This document shows, piece after piece, positions 53,842-63,769 of a stretch of DNA of 64,000 nt. Numbering within the stretch: the first letter of the stretch is position 1; each line of letters starts with the position of its first letter. Location: positions 186,001 through 250,000 of the forward strand of contig NZ_CP073063.1 in the NCBI RefSeq assembly GCF_022654015.1, written 5' to 3'. This DNA comes from Brevundimonas diminuta (GTDB lineage: Bacteria > Pseudomonadota > Alphaproteobacteria > Caulobacterales > Caulobacteraceae). A program made the translations under genes and the position numbers. The notes beneath the pieces are model-generated. The model worked only from the letters and a program-made list of their open reading frames with translations. It was not told the origin of the DNA and did no database searches.

Positions 53842-55076
53842 CTCTTGCGCGCGTCGCGCTTGGCCAGGACGCGCAGGCGCAGCGCATTCAGCTTGATGAA
53901 GCCGGCCGCGTCCTTGTGGTCGTAGGCCTGGACGCCTTCTTCGAAGGTCACCAGGTCCTGATCGTACAGGCTGTTGGGGCTCTCGCGGCCGATGACCGAG
54001 ACATTGCCCTTGTACAGCTTGACCTTGACCGTGCCGGAGACGTTTTCCTGGCTCTTGTCGATGGCGGCCTGAAGCATTTCGCGCTCGGGCGAGAACCAGA
54101 AGCCGTTGTAGATCAGCTCGGCGTATTTCGGCATCAGCTGATCCTTCAGGTGCATGGAGCCGCCGTCCAGGGTGATGCTTTCGATGCCGCGGTGCGCCGC
54201 AATCAGGATGGTCCCGCCGGGGGTCTCATAGACGCCGCGCGACTTCATGCCGACGAAACGGTTCTCGACCAGGTCCAGACGGCCGATGCCGTTGTCGTGG
54301 CCGTACTGGTTCAGCGCGGTCAGGATCGTGGCGGGCGACATGGCCTCGCCGTTGATCGAGACGGCGTCGCCCTTTTCGAAGCCGATCTCGATGACGGTGG
54401 CCTTATCCGGCGCGTCTTCGGGGCTGATCGTGCGCTGGTGGACGAACTCGGGGGCCTCGACCGCCGGGTCTTCCAGCACCTTGCCCTCGGACGAGGAGTG
54501 CAGAAGGTTGGCGTCGACGCTGAAGGGCGCCTCGCCGCGCTTGTCCTTGGCGATGGGGATCTGGTTCTTCTCGGCGAAGTCCAGCAGGGCCTCGCGGCTG
54601 CGGAATTCCCACTCGCGCCATGGGGCGATGACGCGGATGTCAGGCTCCAGCGCATAATAGCCCAGCTCGAACCGGACCTGATCGTTGCCCTTGCCGGTCG
54701 CGCCGTGACAGACGGCGTCGGCGCCGACCTGACGGGCGATCTCGATCTGGCGCTTGGAGATCAGGGGTCGGGCGATGGAGGTGCCCAGCAGATAGTCGCC
54801 CTCATATTGGGCGTTGGCGCGGAACATGGGGAAGACGAAGTCGCGCACGAACTCTTCGCGCAGGTCGTCGATGAAGATATTCTCGGGCTTGATGCCCAGC
54901 TTCAGCGCCTTCTCGCGTGCGGGGCCAAGCTCCTCGCCCTGACCCAGGTCGGCGGTGAAGGTCACGACCTCGGCGTTATACTCGGTCTGCAGCCACTTCA
55001 GGATGATCGAGGTGTCCAGCCCGCCCGAATAGGCGAGGACGACTTTCTTGACGGGCTTGTCGGCGGGGGCGGACAT
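53838..55076 (-). CDS. argG: Argininosuccinate synthase
   Basis: 412 residues. Joins citrulline and aspartate in arginine synthesis. The N-terminal ATP loop is [18 protein letters not shown], then [25 protein letters not shown] and the C-terminal tetramerising helix. The length and start (ATG 55076) match the family. Single gene, convergent with the sugar-dehydrogenase gene. Confidence 0.98.
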   Translation of the reverse strand: MSAPADKPVKKVVLAYSGGLDTSIILKWLQTEYNAEVVTFTADLGQGEELGPAREKALKLGIKPENIFIDDLREEFVRDFVFPMFRANAQYEGDYLLGTSIARPLISKRQIEIARQVGADAVCHGATGKGNDQVRFELGYYALEPDIRVIAPWREWEFRSREALLDFAEKNQIPIAKDKRGEAPFSVDANLLHSSSEGKVLEDPAVEAPEFVHQRTISPEDAPDKATVIEIGFEKGDAVSINGEAMSPATILTALNQYGHDNGIGRLDLVENRFVGMKSRGVYETPGGTILIAAHRGIESITLDGGSMHLKDQLMPKYAELIYNGFWFSPEREMLQAAIDKSQENVSGTVKVKLYKGNVSVIGRESPNSLYDQDLVTFEEGVQAYDHKDAAGFIKLNALRLRVLAKRDARKS

Positions 55077-55266
55077 GGCGGCTCTTTCAGCAAGGGGCGG
55101 TCAGTCAGGGAGTTGACGCGCGCATAAGACCGGGGGTCCGGCGATGCAACCTTTTCCGGGTCGCGCGGGGGAGAACATGAACCTTTCGTCATGTTCCATT
55201 TGGTCGCGTTGCCAGGCGGCAGACCGGCGTTATGGTCCCCTCCAACTGCAATCCCGAGGATATCGC

Positions 55267-58131
55267 ATGCGCCGCACTGGCTCTCTCGTCGCCGCCGCCG
55301 CCCTTCTGGCGGTTTCAACGCCCGTCTGGGCCTCCGTGGCCGCCGCACCCGCCGCCCAGGCCGCTGGTCAGGCCGCCGCGCCCGCCGTTCAGGCCGCGCC
55401 GGTGTCGCAGCTGATCAACGAAGTCGACATCCCCTACACCAAGTTCACCCTCGACAACGGCCTAACCGTCCTGATCCATGAGGACCACAAGGCCCCCGTC
55501 GTAGCCGTCTCCGTCTGGTACAATGTCGGCTCCAAGGACGAGCCCGCCGGCAAGACCGGCTTCGCCCACCTGTTCGAACACCTGATGTTCGGCGGCTCGG
55601 AAAATGCGCCCGGCAGCTATTTCACGCCTATGCGCAACATGGGCGCGACCGACATGAACGGGACCACCTATTTCGACCGCACCAACTATTTCGAGACGGT
55701 CCCGACCCCGGCGCTGGAACAGGCCCTGTTCATGGAAAGCGACCGCATGGGCTACATGCTGGGCGCCATCAGCCAGGAGACGCTCGATCTGCAACGCGGC
55801 GTCGTTCAGAACGAAAAGCGTCAGGGCGACAACCAGCCCTACGGCCTGAACCAGTACAAGCAGCTGGAGGCCCTGTTCCCTGAAGGCCACCCCTATCGCC
55901 ACTCGACCATCGGCTCGATGGCCGATCTGGACGCCGCCTCGATGCAGACGGTGCGCGACTGGTTCACCTCCAACTATGGCCCCAACAACGCCGTTCTGGT
56001 GCTGGCCGGCGACATCACACCCGCCAAGGCGCGTGAACTGACCGACAAATACTTCGGCCCGATCGCCAAGGGTCCGGTGAACAATCCCGCCCAGGCCCCG
56101 GTCCCGACCCTGTCCGCCCCGCTCAGCGAAACCACCCACGACCGCGTCTCGAACGCTCAGGTCGAGGTCAGCTGGGCCGTTCCCGGCATGCTGGACTCGG
56201 ATTCGGTGCCGCTCAGCGTCGCCGCCTCCGTGCTGGGCGGCCTGGCCTCCTCGCGCCTGGACAACGAACTGGTGCGCGGCGAACAGACCGCCGTCTCGGC
56301 CAGCGCCGGCAATAGCGCCTTCCACCGCGTCGGCATCTTCGAGATGAGCGCCACGGTCAAGCCGGGCGAAGACCCCGCCGCCGTCGAGGCGCGGATGCGC
56401 GAGATCCTGAACGGCCTGATCGCGAACGGCCCGACGCAGGACGAGATCAACCGCGTCGTCACCCAATACGCCTCGCGCCGCATCCAGGGCCTGGAACAAG
56501 TCGGCGGCTTCGGCGGCAAGGCTACGGCGCTCGCCGAGGGCCAGCTCTATGCCGGCGATCCTGAGTTCTACAAGAAGCAGCTGGCCGCCTACGCCGCCGT
56601 CACGCCGGCCCAGGTCAAGGCGGCGATGCAGAAGTGGCTGACCCGTCCGGCCTATACGCTGACCACCCTGCCCGGCCAGCGCGAAGCCTATCAGGAGGCG
56701 GCCGCCGCGCCGTCCGGCGCCAACCGCACCCCGGCGCCGGAAATCGAGCGCAAGCCGCGCATGCCCAAGCCCGAGATCGGGCAGGTCGCCAACGTCGACT
56801 TCCCGGCCGTCGAGCGCACCCGCCTGTCGAACGGCATGGAGGTGATCTACGCCCAGCGCGACGCCACCCCGACGACAAAGATCGCGCTCGACTTCGACGC
56901 CGGTCTGGCCGCCGACGACCGGTCCAAACTGGGTCTACAGACCCTGATGCTGGACCTGATGGACGAGGGCACCCGCACCCTGAACGCCACGCAGCTGGCC
57001 GAGGCGCAAGAAGCCTTGGGCGCCAGCATCACAACTGGCGCGACGATGGATAGTTCGGTCGTCCAGCTGTCGGCGGTGACGCCGAACCTGAAGCCTTCGG
57101 TGGATTTGATGGCCGAGGTGGTGCGCAATCCCGCCTTCGCCCCGGCCGAGCTGGAGCGCCTGCGCGCCACCCGCCTGTCGCGCATCGCCGCCGAGCGCAC
57201 CCAGCCGGCGGCACTGGCCAGCCGCGCCCTGCCGGAACTGATGTATGGGCCGAACAGCCCCTATGGCCGTCCGTTCAGCGGCAATGGCGACGAGGCCAGC
57301 GTCAAGGCGATCACCGACGCCGACATCCGCGCCGACTACGCCAAGTGGATCCGTCCGGACAACGCCAAGCTGTTCATCGTCTCCGACCGGCCCCTGGCCG
57401 AGCTGACGCCGATCCTGGACAGCGCCTTCGGTCAATGGGTCCCGCCCGCATCGGCCAAGGCCGTCAAGGACTTCTCGGCCCCGATCCCGGCCGCGACGCC
57501 CAAGATCGTGCTGATCGACCGTCCGCAATCGCCCCAGTCCTACATCATGGGCGGCGAGGTTCTGGGCCTGTCGGGCACCGACGACCTGTTGGTGCTGAAC
57601 GCGGCGAACAATGTGCTCGGCAACGACTTCCTGTCGCGCATCAACTCGGACCTGCGTGAGACCAAGAGCTGGTCCTACGGCGTCAACGCCTCGGTCAATC
57701 CGTTCGCCGGACGCGTGCCCTATCTGATCACCGCCCCGGTCCAGGCCGACAAGACCGGCCCGGCCATCGAAGCCCTGAACCAGCAGTTCAACGACTTCCT
57801 TTCGGGCGGCAAGGGCGTGACGCCCGAGGAGCTGCAACGCACGATCAACGGCAACACCCGCCGTCTGGCCGGCAGCTACGAGACTTCCGCCGCCGTCCTG
57901 GGCGCCATGCGCTCCAACGCCCTGCTGGGCCGTCCGGACGACTATCCGGAAACCATCGCGGCGCGCACCAACGCCCTGACGGCCGCCCAGCTGGACGCCG
58001 CCGCCAAGGCCGCCATCGACCCGTCCCGGTTCGTCTGGGTCGTGGTCGGCGACGCCTCGGTGGTCAAGCCGCAACTGGACGCCCTGGGCATCCCCGTCGA
58101 GGTCCGCGCGGCAGCCCCCGCCGCCCAATAG
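55267..58131 (+). CDS. M16-family zinc peptidase, two fused M16 units, second inactive
   Basis: 954 residues. Signal peptide MRRTGSLVAAAALLAVSTPV to A. The first M16 unit carries the inverted zinc motif FAHLFEHLMFGG (HxxEH) and a downstream Glu region (VVQNEKRQGDN). The second unit (from about residue 520, LSNGMEVIYAQRDATPTTKI) has LQTLMLDLMDEG in the position of HxxEH and so lacks the metal site, as in the fused PqqL-type proteins. It likely degrades peptides in the periplasm. ATG 55267 has GAGGAT eight bases upstream; the longer frame to 55144 lacks a signal peptide. Confidence 0.93.
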   Translation: MRRTGSLVAAAALLAVSTPVWASVAAAPAAQAAGQAAAPAVQAAPVSQLINEVDIPYTKFTLDNGLTVLIHEDHKAPVVAVSVWYNVGSKDEPAGKTGFAHLFEHLMFGGSENAPGSYFTPMRNMGATDMNGTTYFDRTNYFETVPTPALEQALFMESDRMGYMLGAISQETLDLQRGVVQNEKRQGDNQPYGLNQYKQLEALFPEGHPYRHSTIGSMADLDAASMQTVRDWFTSNYGPNNAVLVLAGDITPAKARELTDKYFGPIAKGPVNNPAQAPVPTLSAPLSETTHDRVSNAQVEVSWAVPGMLDSDSVPLSVAASVLGGLASSRLDNELVRGEQTAVSASAGNSAFHRVGIFEMSATVKPGEDPAAVEARMREILNGLIANGPTQDEINRVVTQYASRRIQGLEQVGGFGGKATALAEGQLYAGDPEFYKKQLAAYAAVTPAQVKAAMQKWLTRPAYTLTTLPGQREAYQEAAAAPSGANRTPAPEIERKPRMPKPEIGQVANVDFPAVERTRLSNGMEVIYAQRDATPTTKIALDFDAGLAADDRSKLGLQTLMLDLMDEGTRTLNATQLAEAQEALGASITTGATMDSSVVQLSAVTPNLKPSVDLMAEVVRNPAFAPAELERLRATRLSRIAAERTQPAALASRALPELMYGPNSPYGRPFSGNGDEASVKAITDADIRADYAKWIRPDNAKLFIVSDRPLAELTPILDSAFGQWVPPASAKAVKDFSAPIPAATPKIVLIDRPQSPQSYIMGGEVLGLSGTDDLLVLNAANNVLGNDFLSRINSDLRETKSWSYGVNASVNPFAGRVPYLITAPVQADKTGPAIEALNQQFNDFLSGGKGVTPEELQRTINGNTRRLAGSYETSAAVLGAMRSNALLGRPDDYPETIAARTNALTAAQLDAAAKAAIDPSRFVWVVVGDASVVKPQLDALGIPVEVRAAAPAAQ

Positions 58132-58154
58132 GGCGACGACAGACCCGAACGACG

Positions 58155-58185
58155 AAGGCCCGGAGAGCGATCTCCGGGCCTTTTT
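58155..58185 (+). terminator. Terminator of the M16 peptidase gene
   Basis: A perfect 12-bp stem AAGGCCCGGAGA / TCTCCGGGCCTT with a GCGA loop, ending in a T run. It starts 23 bases past the stop. Confidence 0.93.
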
Positions 58186-58201
58186 CGTTTGCAACATTTT
58201 T

Positions 58202-58384
58202 CTTTCGTCATCCTCCGGCGACAACCGCGAAAGCGGGGGAGACCGGGGGACCCAGCGGCGCCGAAAGCGATGTATCGTCAGCGCAGTTCTTGAAATCGCA
58301 TTCGCGACAGGTTCGCGCTCACGCGCGCCGCTGGGTCCGCCGGTCTGCGCCGCGAAGGCGCGGCTTGCCGGAGGATGACGAAAG
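58202..58384. repeat. 183-bp palindromic intergenic element
   Basis: Outer arms of 18 bp match perfectly (CTTTCGTCATCCTCCGGC at 58202-58219 and its complement at 58367-58384). Inner arms of 21 bp (58241-58261 and 58325-58345) match with one difference. The centre (58262-58324) is unpaired. Such CGTCATCC-type elements occur between genes in alphaproteobacteria. No transposase gene is present here. It lies between the M16 terminator and the end of engB. Confidence 0.8.
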
Positions 58385-58390
58385 GGAATG

Positions 58391-59044
58391 TCAGTCCAGC
58401 GTCGCGCCCGTCGTGCGCATGATCTCGGCGCGCAGTTCCGGCAGGCCCAGACCCTTTTCCGACGACGTCAGAGCCACCACCGGGAAGGCGGCTGGGCGTT
58501 TGGAGATGGCCTTCAGGGTCGCGGCCTGCACGGCCTCGCCCTCGCCCTTCTTCAGCTTGTCGGCCTTGGTCAGGACGATCTGATAGCTGACGGCGGCCAG
58601 ATCGAGCGCATCCAGCGCCTCCGTATCCACCGACTTCAGGCCATGGCGGCTGTCGATCAGCAGATAGACCCGCTTCAGCGTCACCCGGCCGCGCAGATAG
58701 TCGCGGCCCAGATCCTGGAACTTCTTGACCGTGGTCTTGGACGCCTTGGCCCAGCCATAGCCGGGCAGGTCGACCAGACGCATCCGGCCGTCCAGATCGA
58801 AGAAGTTGACCTCGCGCGTGCGGCCCGGCTCGTTCGAGGCGCGGGCCAGCTTGTGCATGCCCACCAGCCCGTTGATCAGGCTGGACTTGCCCACGTTCGA
58901 GCGGCCGGCGAAGGCGATCTCGGGTAGGTCGGGGTCGGGCAGCTGCTCGATCTTGGCCGCGCCCATGACGAAGGTCGCAGGCCGCGCGAACAGGACGCGC
59001 GCCGCCTCGATGTCCTCGGGCGTGAACTCGGTCTCGTCGATCAC
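58391..59044 (-). CDS. engB: Ribosome biogenesis GTPase EngB (YihA/YsxC)
   Basis: 217 residues. P-loop GTPase for large-subunit assembly: Walker [12 protein letters not shown]2 region [11 protein letters not shown]3 [12 protein letters not shown]4 [11 protein letters not shown]5 TSSEKG. The start is GTG 59044, whose GTGA overlaps the yidC stop by four bases; the frame continues upstream inside yidC but with no homologous sequence. Last gene of rpmH-rnpA-yidC-engB. Confidence 0.95.
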   Translation of the reverse strand: MIDETEFTPEDIEAARVLFARPATFVMGAAKIEQLPDPDLPEIAFAGRSNVGKSSLINGLVGMHKLARASNEPGRTREVNFFDLDGRMRLVDLPGYGWAKASKTTVKKFQDLGRDYLRGRVTLKRVYLLIDSRHGLKSVDTEALDALDLAAVSYQIVLTKADKLKKGEGEAVQAATLKAISKRPAAFPVVALTSSEKGLGLPELRAEIMRTTGATLD

Positions 59045-60837
59045 GCCGGCGACTTCTTGAACCGGGCGAAGAACGCATCGATCGGGTTCTCGGCCTTGTA
59101 GCGGTGCATGATCACATACTGCTGCAGGATGGTCAGGATGTTGGACCAGGCCCAGTAGATCAGCAGGCCCGCCGCGAACGGCGCCATGATGAAGGTGAAC
59201 AGCAGCGGCATGAACTGGAAGATCTGGCGCTGGACCGGATCGGCCGCCGGCGGGTTCATCGCCGTCTGCAGCCACATCGTCAGGCCGTAGGCGATCGCCA
59301 GCAGACCCAGGTGCAGCGGGCCGGCCAACAGGCCGCCGATCAGCGGCGCCATCGCCGGATCCCACGGGATCAGGCCGAACAGGTTCCAGATCGACGACGG
59401 ATCGCGCGCCGACAGGTCATGGATGAAGCCCAGGAACGGCTGGTGACGCATTTCGATGGTCACGGTCAGCACCTTGTACAGGGCATAGAAGACCGGGATC
59501 TGCAGCACCAGCGGAAGGCATCCGGCGACCGGATTGATCTTCTCGCGCTGGTACAGGGCCATCGTCTCCTGCTGCTGCTTCTGCGGGTCGTCTTTGAACT
59601 TCTTCTTGATCTCCTCCATCTTGGGCTGGAGGTTCCGCATCTTGGACATCGAGGCGTAGGCGTTGTTGGCCAGCGGGAACATCACCAGCTTGACGATGAC
59701 GGTCAGGGCCAGGATGGCGACGCCGAAGCTGCCGACCAGGCCATAGACGTTCTCCAAGATCCAGAAGATCGGACGCGTCAGGAACCAGAACATGCCCCAG
59801 TCGATCGCATAGACGAAGCGCGGCAGGTTCAGGCTCTGCTCATAGGATTTCAGCACCTCGGCGCGCTTGACCCCGGCGAACAGGCGCTGGGTCTCGGTCG
59901 CGGTGGCGCCGGGCTGGATGGTGCGGGTGGTGCCCAGGACATTGGCTTCCAGCTGCTGGGCGCCGTTCAGGTCGCGGACGCGGAATTCGGTTTCGACCGC
60001 CTCGTTCTGCTGGGGCAGCAGGGCCGCCAGCCAGTATTTGTCGGTGATGCCCAGCCAGCCGCCGGTCGAGGCGTTCTCGATCCGCGGCTCCTTCAGCCAG
60101 TCCTTGTATTTCTTCTGCTCGGTCCGGTAGTCGCCCGGCTTTCCGAAGGTGCCGATCGCGCCCTCGTGGACGATGTGCGACGAGCCGGCTGCGGGCGGCA
60201 CGCCCTGGCGCTGGACGCTGCCGTAGGGGGCGATGGTGATCGCCTGCGTGCCCAGGTTCTGGACCGTGTCCTGCACCGAAAAGACGTATTTGTCGTCGAC
60301 CGAGATCACGCGGGTGAAACGCAGGCCCTGACCGTTGTCCCAGGTCAGGGTGACCGGCGTCGTCGGCGTCAGGATCGAACCATTGGTCAGCCGCCACACG
60401 GTATTGGGTCCGGGCACGCCGCCGGCCACATTGGGGCCGGTCCAGCCGAACTGGGCGAAGTAGGCGTTCTGCATCCCCTGCGGGCGGAACAGCTCTACCG
60501 GCTGGGGCTTGTCCTGAACCTCGCGATAGTCGGTCAGGAACAGGTCGTCGATCCGGCCGCCCTGAAGCGACAGCGAACCCTTCAGCGTGCCGGACTGGAT
60601 CGGCACACGCGCGGCGGTGCTCAGCGCCTGGCTGCGGTCGGTGACAAAGGTCGGGCCCTGCGGGCTCAGCGCCGTGCGCGCGGCGTTATCAGCGGTCTGC
60701 GACTGTTCGGCCTGGGCCTGCTGTTGCACAGCGCGACGCTCGGCCTGCGGACGCAGCACGGCGAAATAGTAGATCCCCATGATCAGGACCGAGCACACGA
60801 TGAAGATGATCGTGTTGCGCGTGTTTTCGTTTTTCAT
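59041..60837 (-). CDS. yidC: Membrane protein insertase YidC
   Basis: 598 residues. N-terminal anchor helix ([20 protein letters not shown]), a periplasmic beta-domain of about 300 residues, then the conserved five-helix core with [20 protein letters not shown] in the cytoplasmic hairpin, [19 protein letters not shown] and [20 protein letters not shown]. Inserts and folds inner-membrane proteins with or without SecYEG. Overlaps rnpA by four bases (ATGA). Confidence 0.97.
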   Translation of the reverse strand: MKNENTRNTIIFIVCSVLIMGIYYFAVLRPQAERRAVQQQAQAEQSQTADNAARTALSPQGPTFVTDRSQALSTAARVPIQSGTLKGSLSLQGGRIDDLFLTDYREVQDKPQPVELFRPQGMQNAYFAQFGWTGPNVAGGVPGPNTVWRLTNGSILTPTTPVTLTWDNGQGLRFTRVISVDDKYVFSVQDTVQNLGTQAITIAPYGSVQRQGVPPAAGSSHIVHEGAIGTFGKPGDYRTEQKKYKDWLKEPRIENASTGGWLGITDKYWLAALLPQQNEAVETEFRVRDLNGAQQLEANVLGTTRTIQPGATATETQRLFAGVKRAEVLKSYEQSLNLPRFVYAIDWGMFWFLTRPIFWILENVYGLVGSFGVAILALTVIVKLVMFPLANNAYASMSKMRNLQPKMEEIKKKFKDDPQKQQQETMALYQREKINPVAGCLPLVLQIPVFYALYKVLTVTIEMRHQPFLGFIHDLSARDPSSIWNLFGLIPWDPAMAPLIGGLLAGPLHLGLLAIAYGLTMWLQTAMNPPAADPVQRQIFQFMPLLFTFIMAPFAAGLLIYWAWSNILTILQQYVIMHRYKAENPIDAFFARFKKSPA

Positions 60838-61238
60838 GGATTCTGGCGGTCCTGGCCGGAGGGGGCGCGGGCGTGCGAAGGCTTGTGAGCCTTGGGTGTC
60901 GCCAGCCTTGTAAGCGTCGATTTCACGTCGTCAAGCAGACGGTCCCACGCACGCTCGGTCGTGCCCATGCGGGCGATGAAGACATAGTCGCTTCCGGGCA
61001 CGCCATGCTGGGCCAGCATGGTCCGTGCGGCCTCGCGCAGACGGCGTTTGGCGCGGTTGCGCTGAACCGCCCCGCCGATCTTCTTGGTGGCGGTGAAGCC
61101 CAGACCGATGTGCGGCGAACCGTCGCCACGCTCCAGCCGCTGGATCACCACGGCGCCACGCGCCTCGGAAGCGCCTTTGGCGGCCGCCAGGAACTGGGGC
61201 CGCCGCAACAGACGCTTGATCTGTAAAGGGTCGCTCAT
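60834..61238 (-). CDS. rnpA: Ribonuclease P protein component
   Basis: 134 residues. Binds the RNase P RNA that matures tRNA 5' ends. The RNR motif is AVQRNRAKRRLREAARTML, with the N-terminal RLLRRPQFLAAAKG and the basic sheet GLGFTATKKIGG. It carries a basic C-terminal tail (about 20 residues). It lies 30 bp after rpmH in the same orientation. Confidence 0.96.
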   Translation of the reverse strand: MSDPLQIKRLLRRPQFLAAAKGASEARGAVVIQRLERGDGSPHIGLGFTATKKIGGAVQRNRAKRRLREAARTMLAQHGVPGSDYVFIARMGTTERAWDRLLDDVKSTLTRLATPKAHKPSHARAPSGQDRQNP

Positions 61239-61268
61239 GCGTCCAAAAGATCCGGACGCGTAAGCCGC

Positions 61269-61403
61269 TTACGCCGTCAGGCGCTTGCGGCCCTTGGCGC
61301 GACGGCGCGCAACAATCTTCTGGCCGTTCTTGGTGGCCATCCGGCTGCGGAAGCCGTGACGGCGCTTGCGCACGAGTCGCGACGGCTGATAGGTCCGCTT
61401 CAC
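61269..61403 (-). CDS. rpmH: 50S ribosomal protein L34
   Basis: 44 residues, very short and basic. The translated minus strand reads [18 protein letters not shown] and ends [12 protein letters not shown], the L34 sequence. The start is GTG 61403, preceded by CAGGAG at eight bases. First gene of rpmH-rnpA-yidC-engB. Confidence 0.97.
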   Translation of the reverse strand: MKRTYQPSRLVRKRRHGFRSRMATKNGQKIVARRRAKGRKRLTA

Positions 61404-61520
61404 GGTCGGCTCCTGACGTTAAAAGGTTGGGCGACGGGGCAAGAGGCGTCCGCCGCAGGAAGGGCGGGCGTATAAGTCGCATGTCCGCGTGAGTCAACGC
61501 TCGGACGGCATTTCGGGACG

Positions 61521-62279
61521 ATGAAACGGATGGCGAAACGAACGGCGAAGGAATGGGCCCTGCGGCTGGCGCCGTTGGCGGCCATCGCCGGGCTGGTGAT
61601 CGCCTTCTTCGCCCTGGGCTGGAACCGCTATCTGTCGATGGATCTGATCCGCGAGCACGGGCTGAACCTTCAGGCCTATGCACAACAGAACTGGTGGATC
61701 GCGCTCGTGGCCTTCATCGCCGTCTATGCCCTGGCGACCGCCTCGACCATTCCCGGACCCGTCTTCCTGACCCTGCTGGGCGGGATGATGTTCGGCCCCT
61801 ATGTCGGGGCCCTGGCCCAGTCGACGGGGGCCACCATCGGTTCGGTCGTCATCTATTATGTCTATCGCACCTCGATCGGTTCCTGGCTGCGCGCCAAGTT
61901 CGAGGCCGACGCCGGCTTCATGGATCGGCTGACCAAGGGCATCGACCGCAACGCCTTCACCACCCTGTTCACCCTGCGCGTGATCCCCAGCGTGCCCTTC
62001 GTCCTGGTCAACGCGACAGCGGGGATGATGGCGGTGCCGCTGAGACCCTACATCATCGCCACCTTCATCGGCCTGCTGCCGTCCACCTTCATCTACACCT
62101 GGATCGGATCGCAGCTGGGCGACCTGCTGCGCGCCGGCGTGCGGCCGGACCTGCCGATGCTGCTGCAACAGTTCTTCTGGCCGTTGATGGGCGTGGTCTT
62201 CCTGTCCCTGCTGCTGCCGATCGGCATCAAGCTGTTCCAGATGATCCGCGCCCGCCGGATCGGAGCGACGGCGGCATGA
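61521..62279 (+). CDS. TVP38/TMEM64-family (VTT domain) membrane protein
   Basis: 252 residues, about six hydrophobic segments. VTT/DedA-type core: ATASTIPGPVFLTLLGGMMF, AQSTGATIGSVVIYYVYRTS and FTLRVIPSVPFVLVNATAGM. Bacterial members are thought to act as lipid scramblases or in membrane homeostasis. Its stop overlaps the histidine kinase start (ATGA), so the two are cotranscribed. Divergent from rpmH across 117 bp. Confidence 0.9.
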   Translation: MKRMAKRTAKEWALRLAPLAAIAGLVIAFFALGWNRYLSMDLIREHGLNLQAYAQQNWWIALVAFIAVYALATASTIPGPVFLTLLGGMMFGPYVGALAQSTGATIGSVVIYYVYRTSIGSWLRAKFEADAGFMDRLTKGIDRNAFTTLFTLRVIPSVPFVLVNATAGMMAVPLRPYIIATFIGLLPSTFIYTWIGSQLGDLLRAGVRPDLPMLLQQFFWPLMGVVFLSLLLPIGIKLFQMIRARRIGATAA

Positions 62280-63763
62280 GCGCCCTGTTCGACCGGATCG
62301 CAGCGCGGCTGAACCTGACGCCGGACCAGGCCAATCTGTGGCGCGAGCGCCTGACCCCCCCGACCCTGAATCCAAGGGCGCCAGACGGCCTGTCGGCGCG
62401 GCTGTTGCTGCTGACCGTCGCCTTCACCCTGGCGGTCGAGGCCTTGATCCTGGGGCCGAACCTGGCGGCCTTCCATGAGCGCTGGCTGCGCGACCGGCTC
62501 CAGGCCGCCGAACTGGCCTCGGTCGGGGTCGAAGCCCTGCCCTATAGCGCGGTCGAGGACGACACGGCCGCCGAGTTGATGCGGATCGGCGGGGTCCAGG
62601 CGGTCGCCCTGACGGAGCAAGGCGTGCGCCGCCTGCTGCTTCAGGCCCCCAACCTGCCCCGCGCGCCCGAACTGATCGATCTGAGGCGTCAGGACAGCTG
62701 GTCGCGCCTGACCGACCCGTGGCGCACCCTGTTCGGACATCCGGACCGCTCGCTGCGGGTGCAGGCCAAGCCGCGCTATCGTTCCGGCGACTTCATCGAG
62801 ATCGTCACCCCCGCCCAGCCGTTGAAGCTGGAATTGCGCGCCTTCCTGCTGAACAGCCTGCTGGTGTCGCTGCTGGTGTCGGTGACGGCGGGCGCCCTGC
62901 TTTATGGCGGTCTGGCCCTGCTGGTGCTGCGCCCGCTGCGTCGCGTCACCCGCTCGATGGAACGGTTCGCCGCCGACCCTGAAAGCGAGGCCGAGGCGCC
63001 GTCCGACCGTCACGACGAGATCGGCCGCGTCGAGCGCGAACTCAGCCGGATGCAGGAGGAGGTGCGCCATTCCCTGCGTTCTCGCGCCCGTTTGGTCGCG
63101 CTGGGCGAGGCGGTGGCCAAGATCAACCACGACCTGCGAAACATGCTGACCTCGGCCCAGATGGCGTCCGAACGGCTGGCGACCTCCGCCGACCCCCAGG
63201 TGGCCAAGGCCCTGCCCCGGCTGGAGCGCGCGCTCAGCCGCGCCGCCGGCCTGTCGCGCAATGTGCTGGAATACGGCAAGAGCGAGGAACCCGCGCCCCA
63301 GAAGACCCGCGTCGTCCTGACCAAGGCCCTGACCCTGGCGGCCGAGGACGCCGGGCTTGACCCCGACGGCGTACGCCTGGTCAAACAGCTGCCGCCCCGG
63401 TTCGCCGTCGAGGCCGACCCGGATCAGCTGTATCGCATCCTGGTCAATCTGATGCGCAACGCCCGCCAGGCCATCGAGGCCGATCCGACGCGTCCGCCCG
63501 AGCGGCGCGGCAAGGGGGCCATCACCGTCAGCGCCTTTGGTCAGGACGGCTTCTGCGTCGTGCGCATCGCGGACGACGGCCCCGGCATTCCGCCGCGTCT
63601 GGCCGAACGCCTGTTCGAACCCTTCGTCAGCTCAAAGAGCTCGGACGGTTCGGGCCTGGGCCTGACCATCTCGCGCGAGCTGGCCGCCCTTCACGGCGGC
63701 GATCTGCGGCTGGTCGAGACCGACGGTAAAGGCGCCGTTTTCGAGCTGCGCCTGCCGGGCTGA
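62276..63763 (+). CDS. Membrane sensor histidine kinase
   Basis: 495 residues. TM helix (LLLLTVAFTLAVEALILGPN), a periplasmic region of about 130 residues, second TM (LLVSLLVSVTAGALLYGGLA), a HAMP-like linker, then HisKA with AVAKINHDLRNMLTSAQMAS (phosphoacceptor His285) and the HATPase domain with NLMRNARQAIE, DDGPGIP and SGLGLTISREL. No response regulator gene is next to it, so its partner must be encoded elsewhere. ATG 62276 overlaps the VTT gene stop. Confidence 0.93.
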   Translation: MSALFDRIAARLNLTPDQANLWRERLTPPTLNPRAPDGLSARLLLLTVAFTLAVEALILGPNLAAFHERWLRDRLQAAELASVGVEALPYSAVEDDTAAELMRIGGVQAVALTEQGVRRLLLQAPNLPRAPELIDLRRQDSWSRLTDPWRTLFGHPDRSLRVQAKPRYRSGDFIEIVTPAQPLKLELRAFLLNSLLVSLLVSVTAGALLYGGLALLVLRPLRRVTRSMERFAADPESEAEAPSDRHDEIGRVERELSRMQEEVRHSLRSRARLVALGEAVAKINHDLRNMLTSAQMASERLATSADPQVAKALPRLERALSRAAGLSRNVLEYGKSEEPAPQKTRVVLTKALTLAAEDAGLDPDGVRLVKQLPPRFAVEADPDQLYRILVNLMRNARQAIEADPTRPPERRGKGAITVSAFGQDGFCVVRIADDGPGIPPRLAERLFEPFVSSKSSDGSGLGLTISRELAALHGGDLRLVETDGKGAVFELRLPG

Positions 63764-63769
63764 ACCGCC

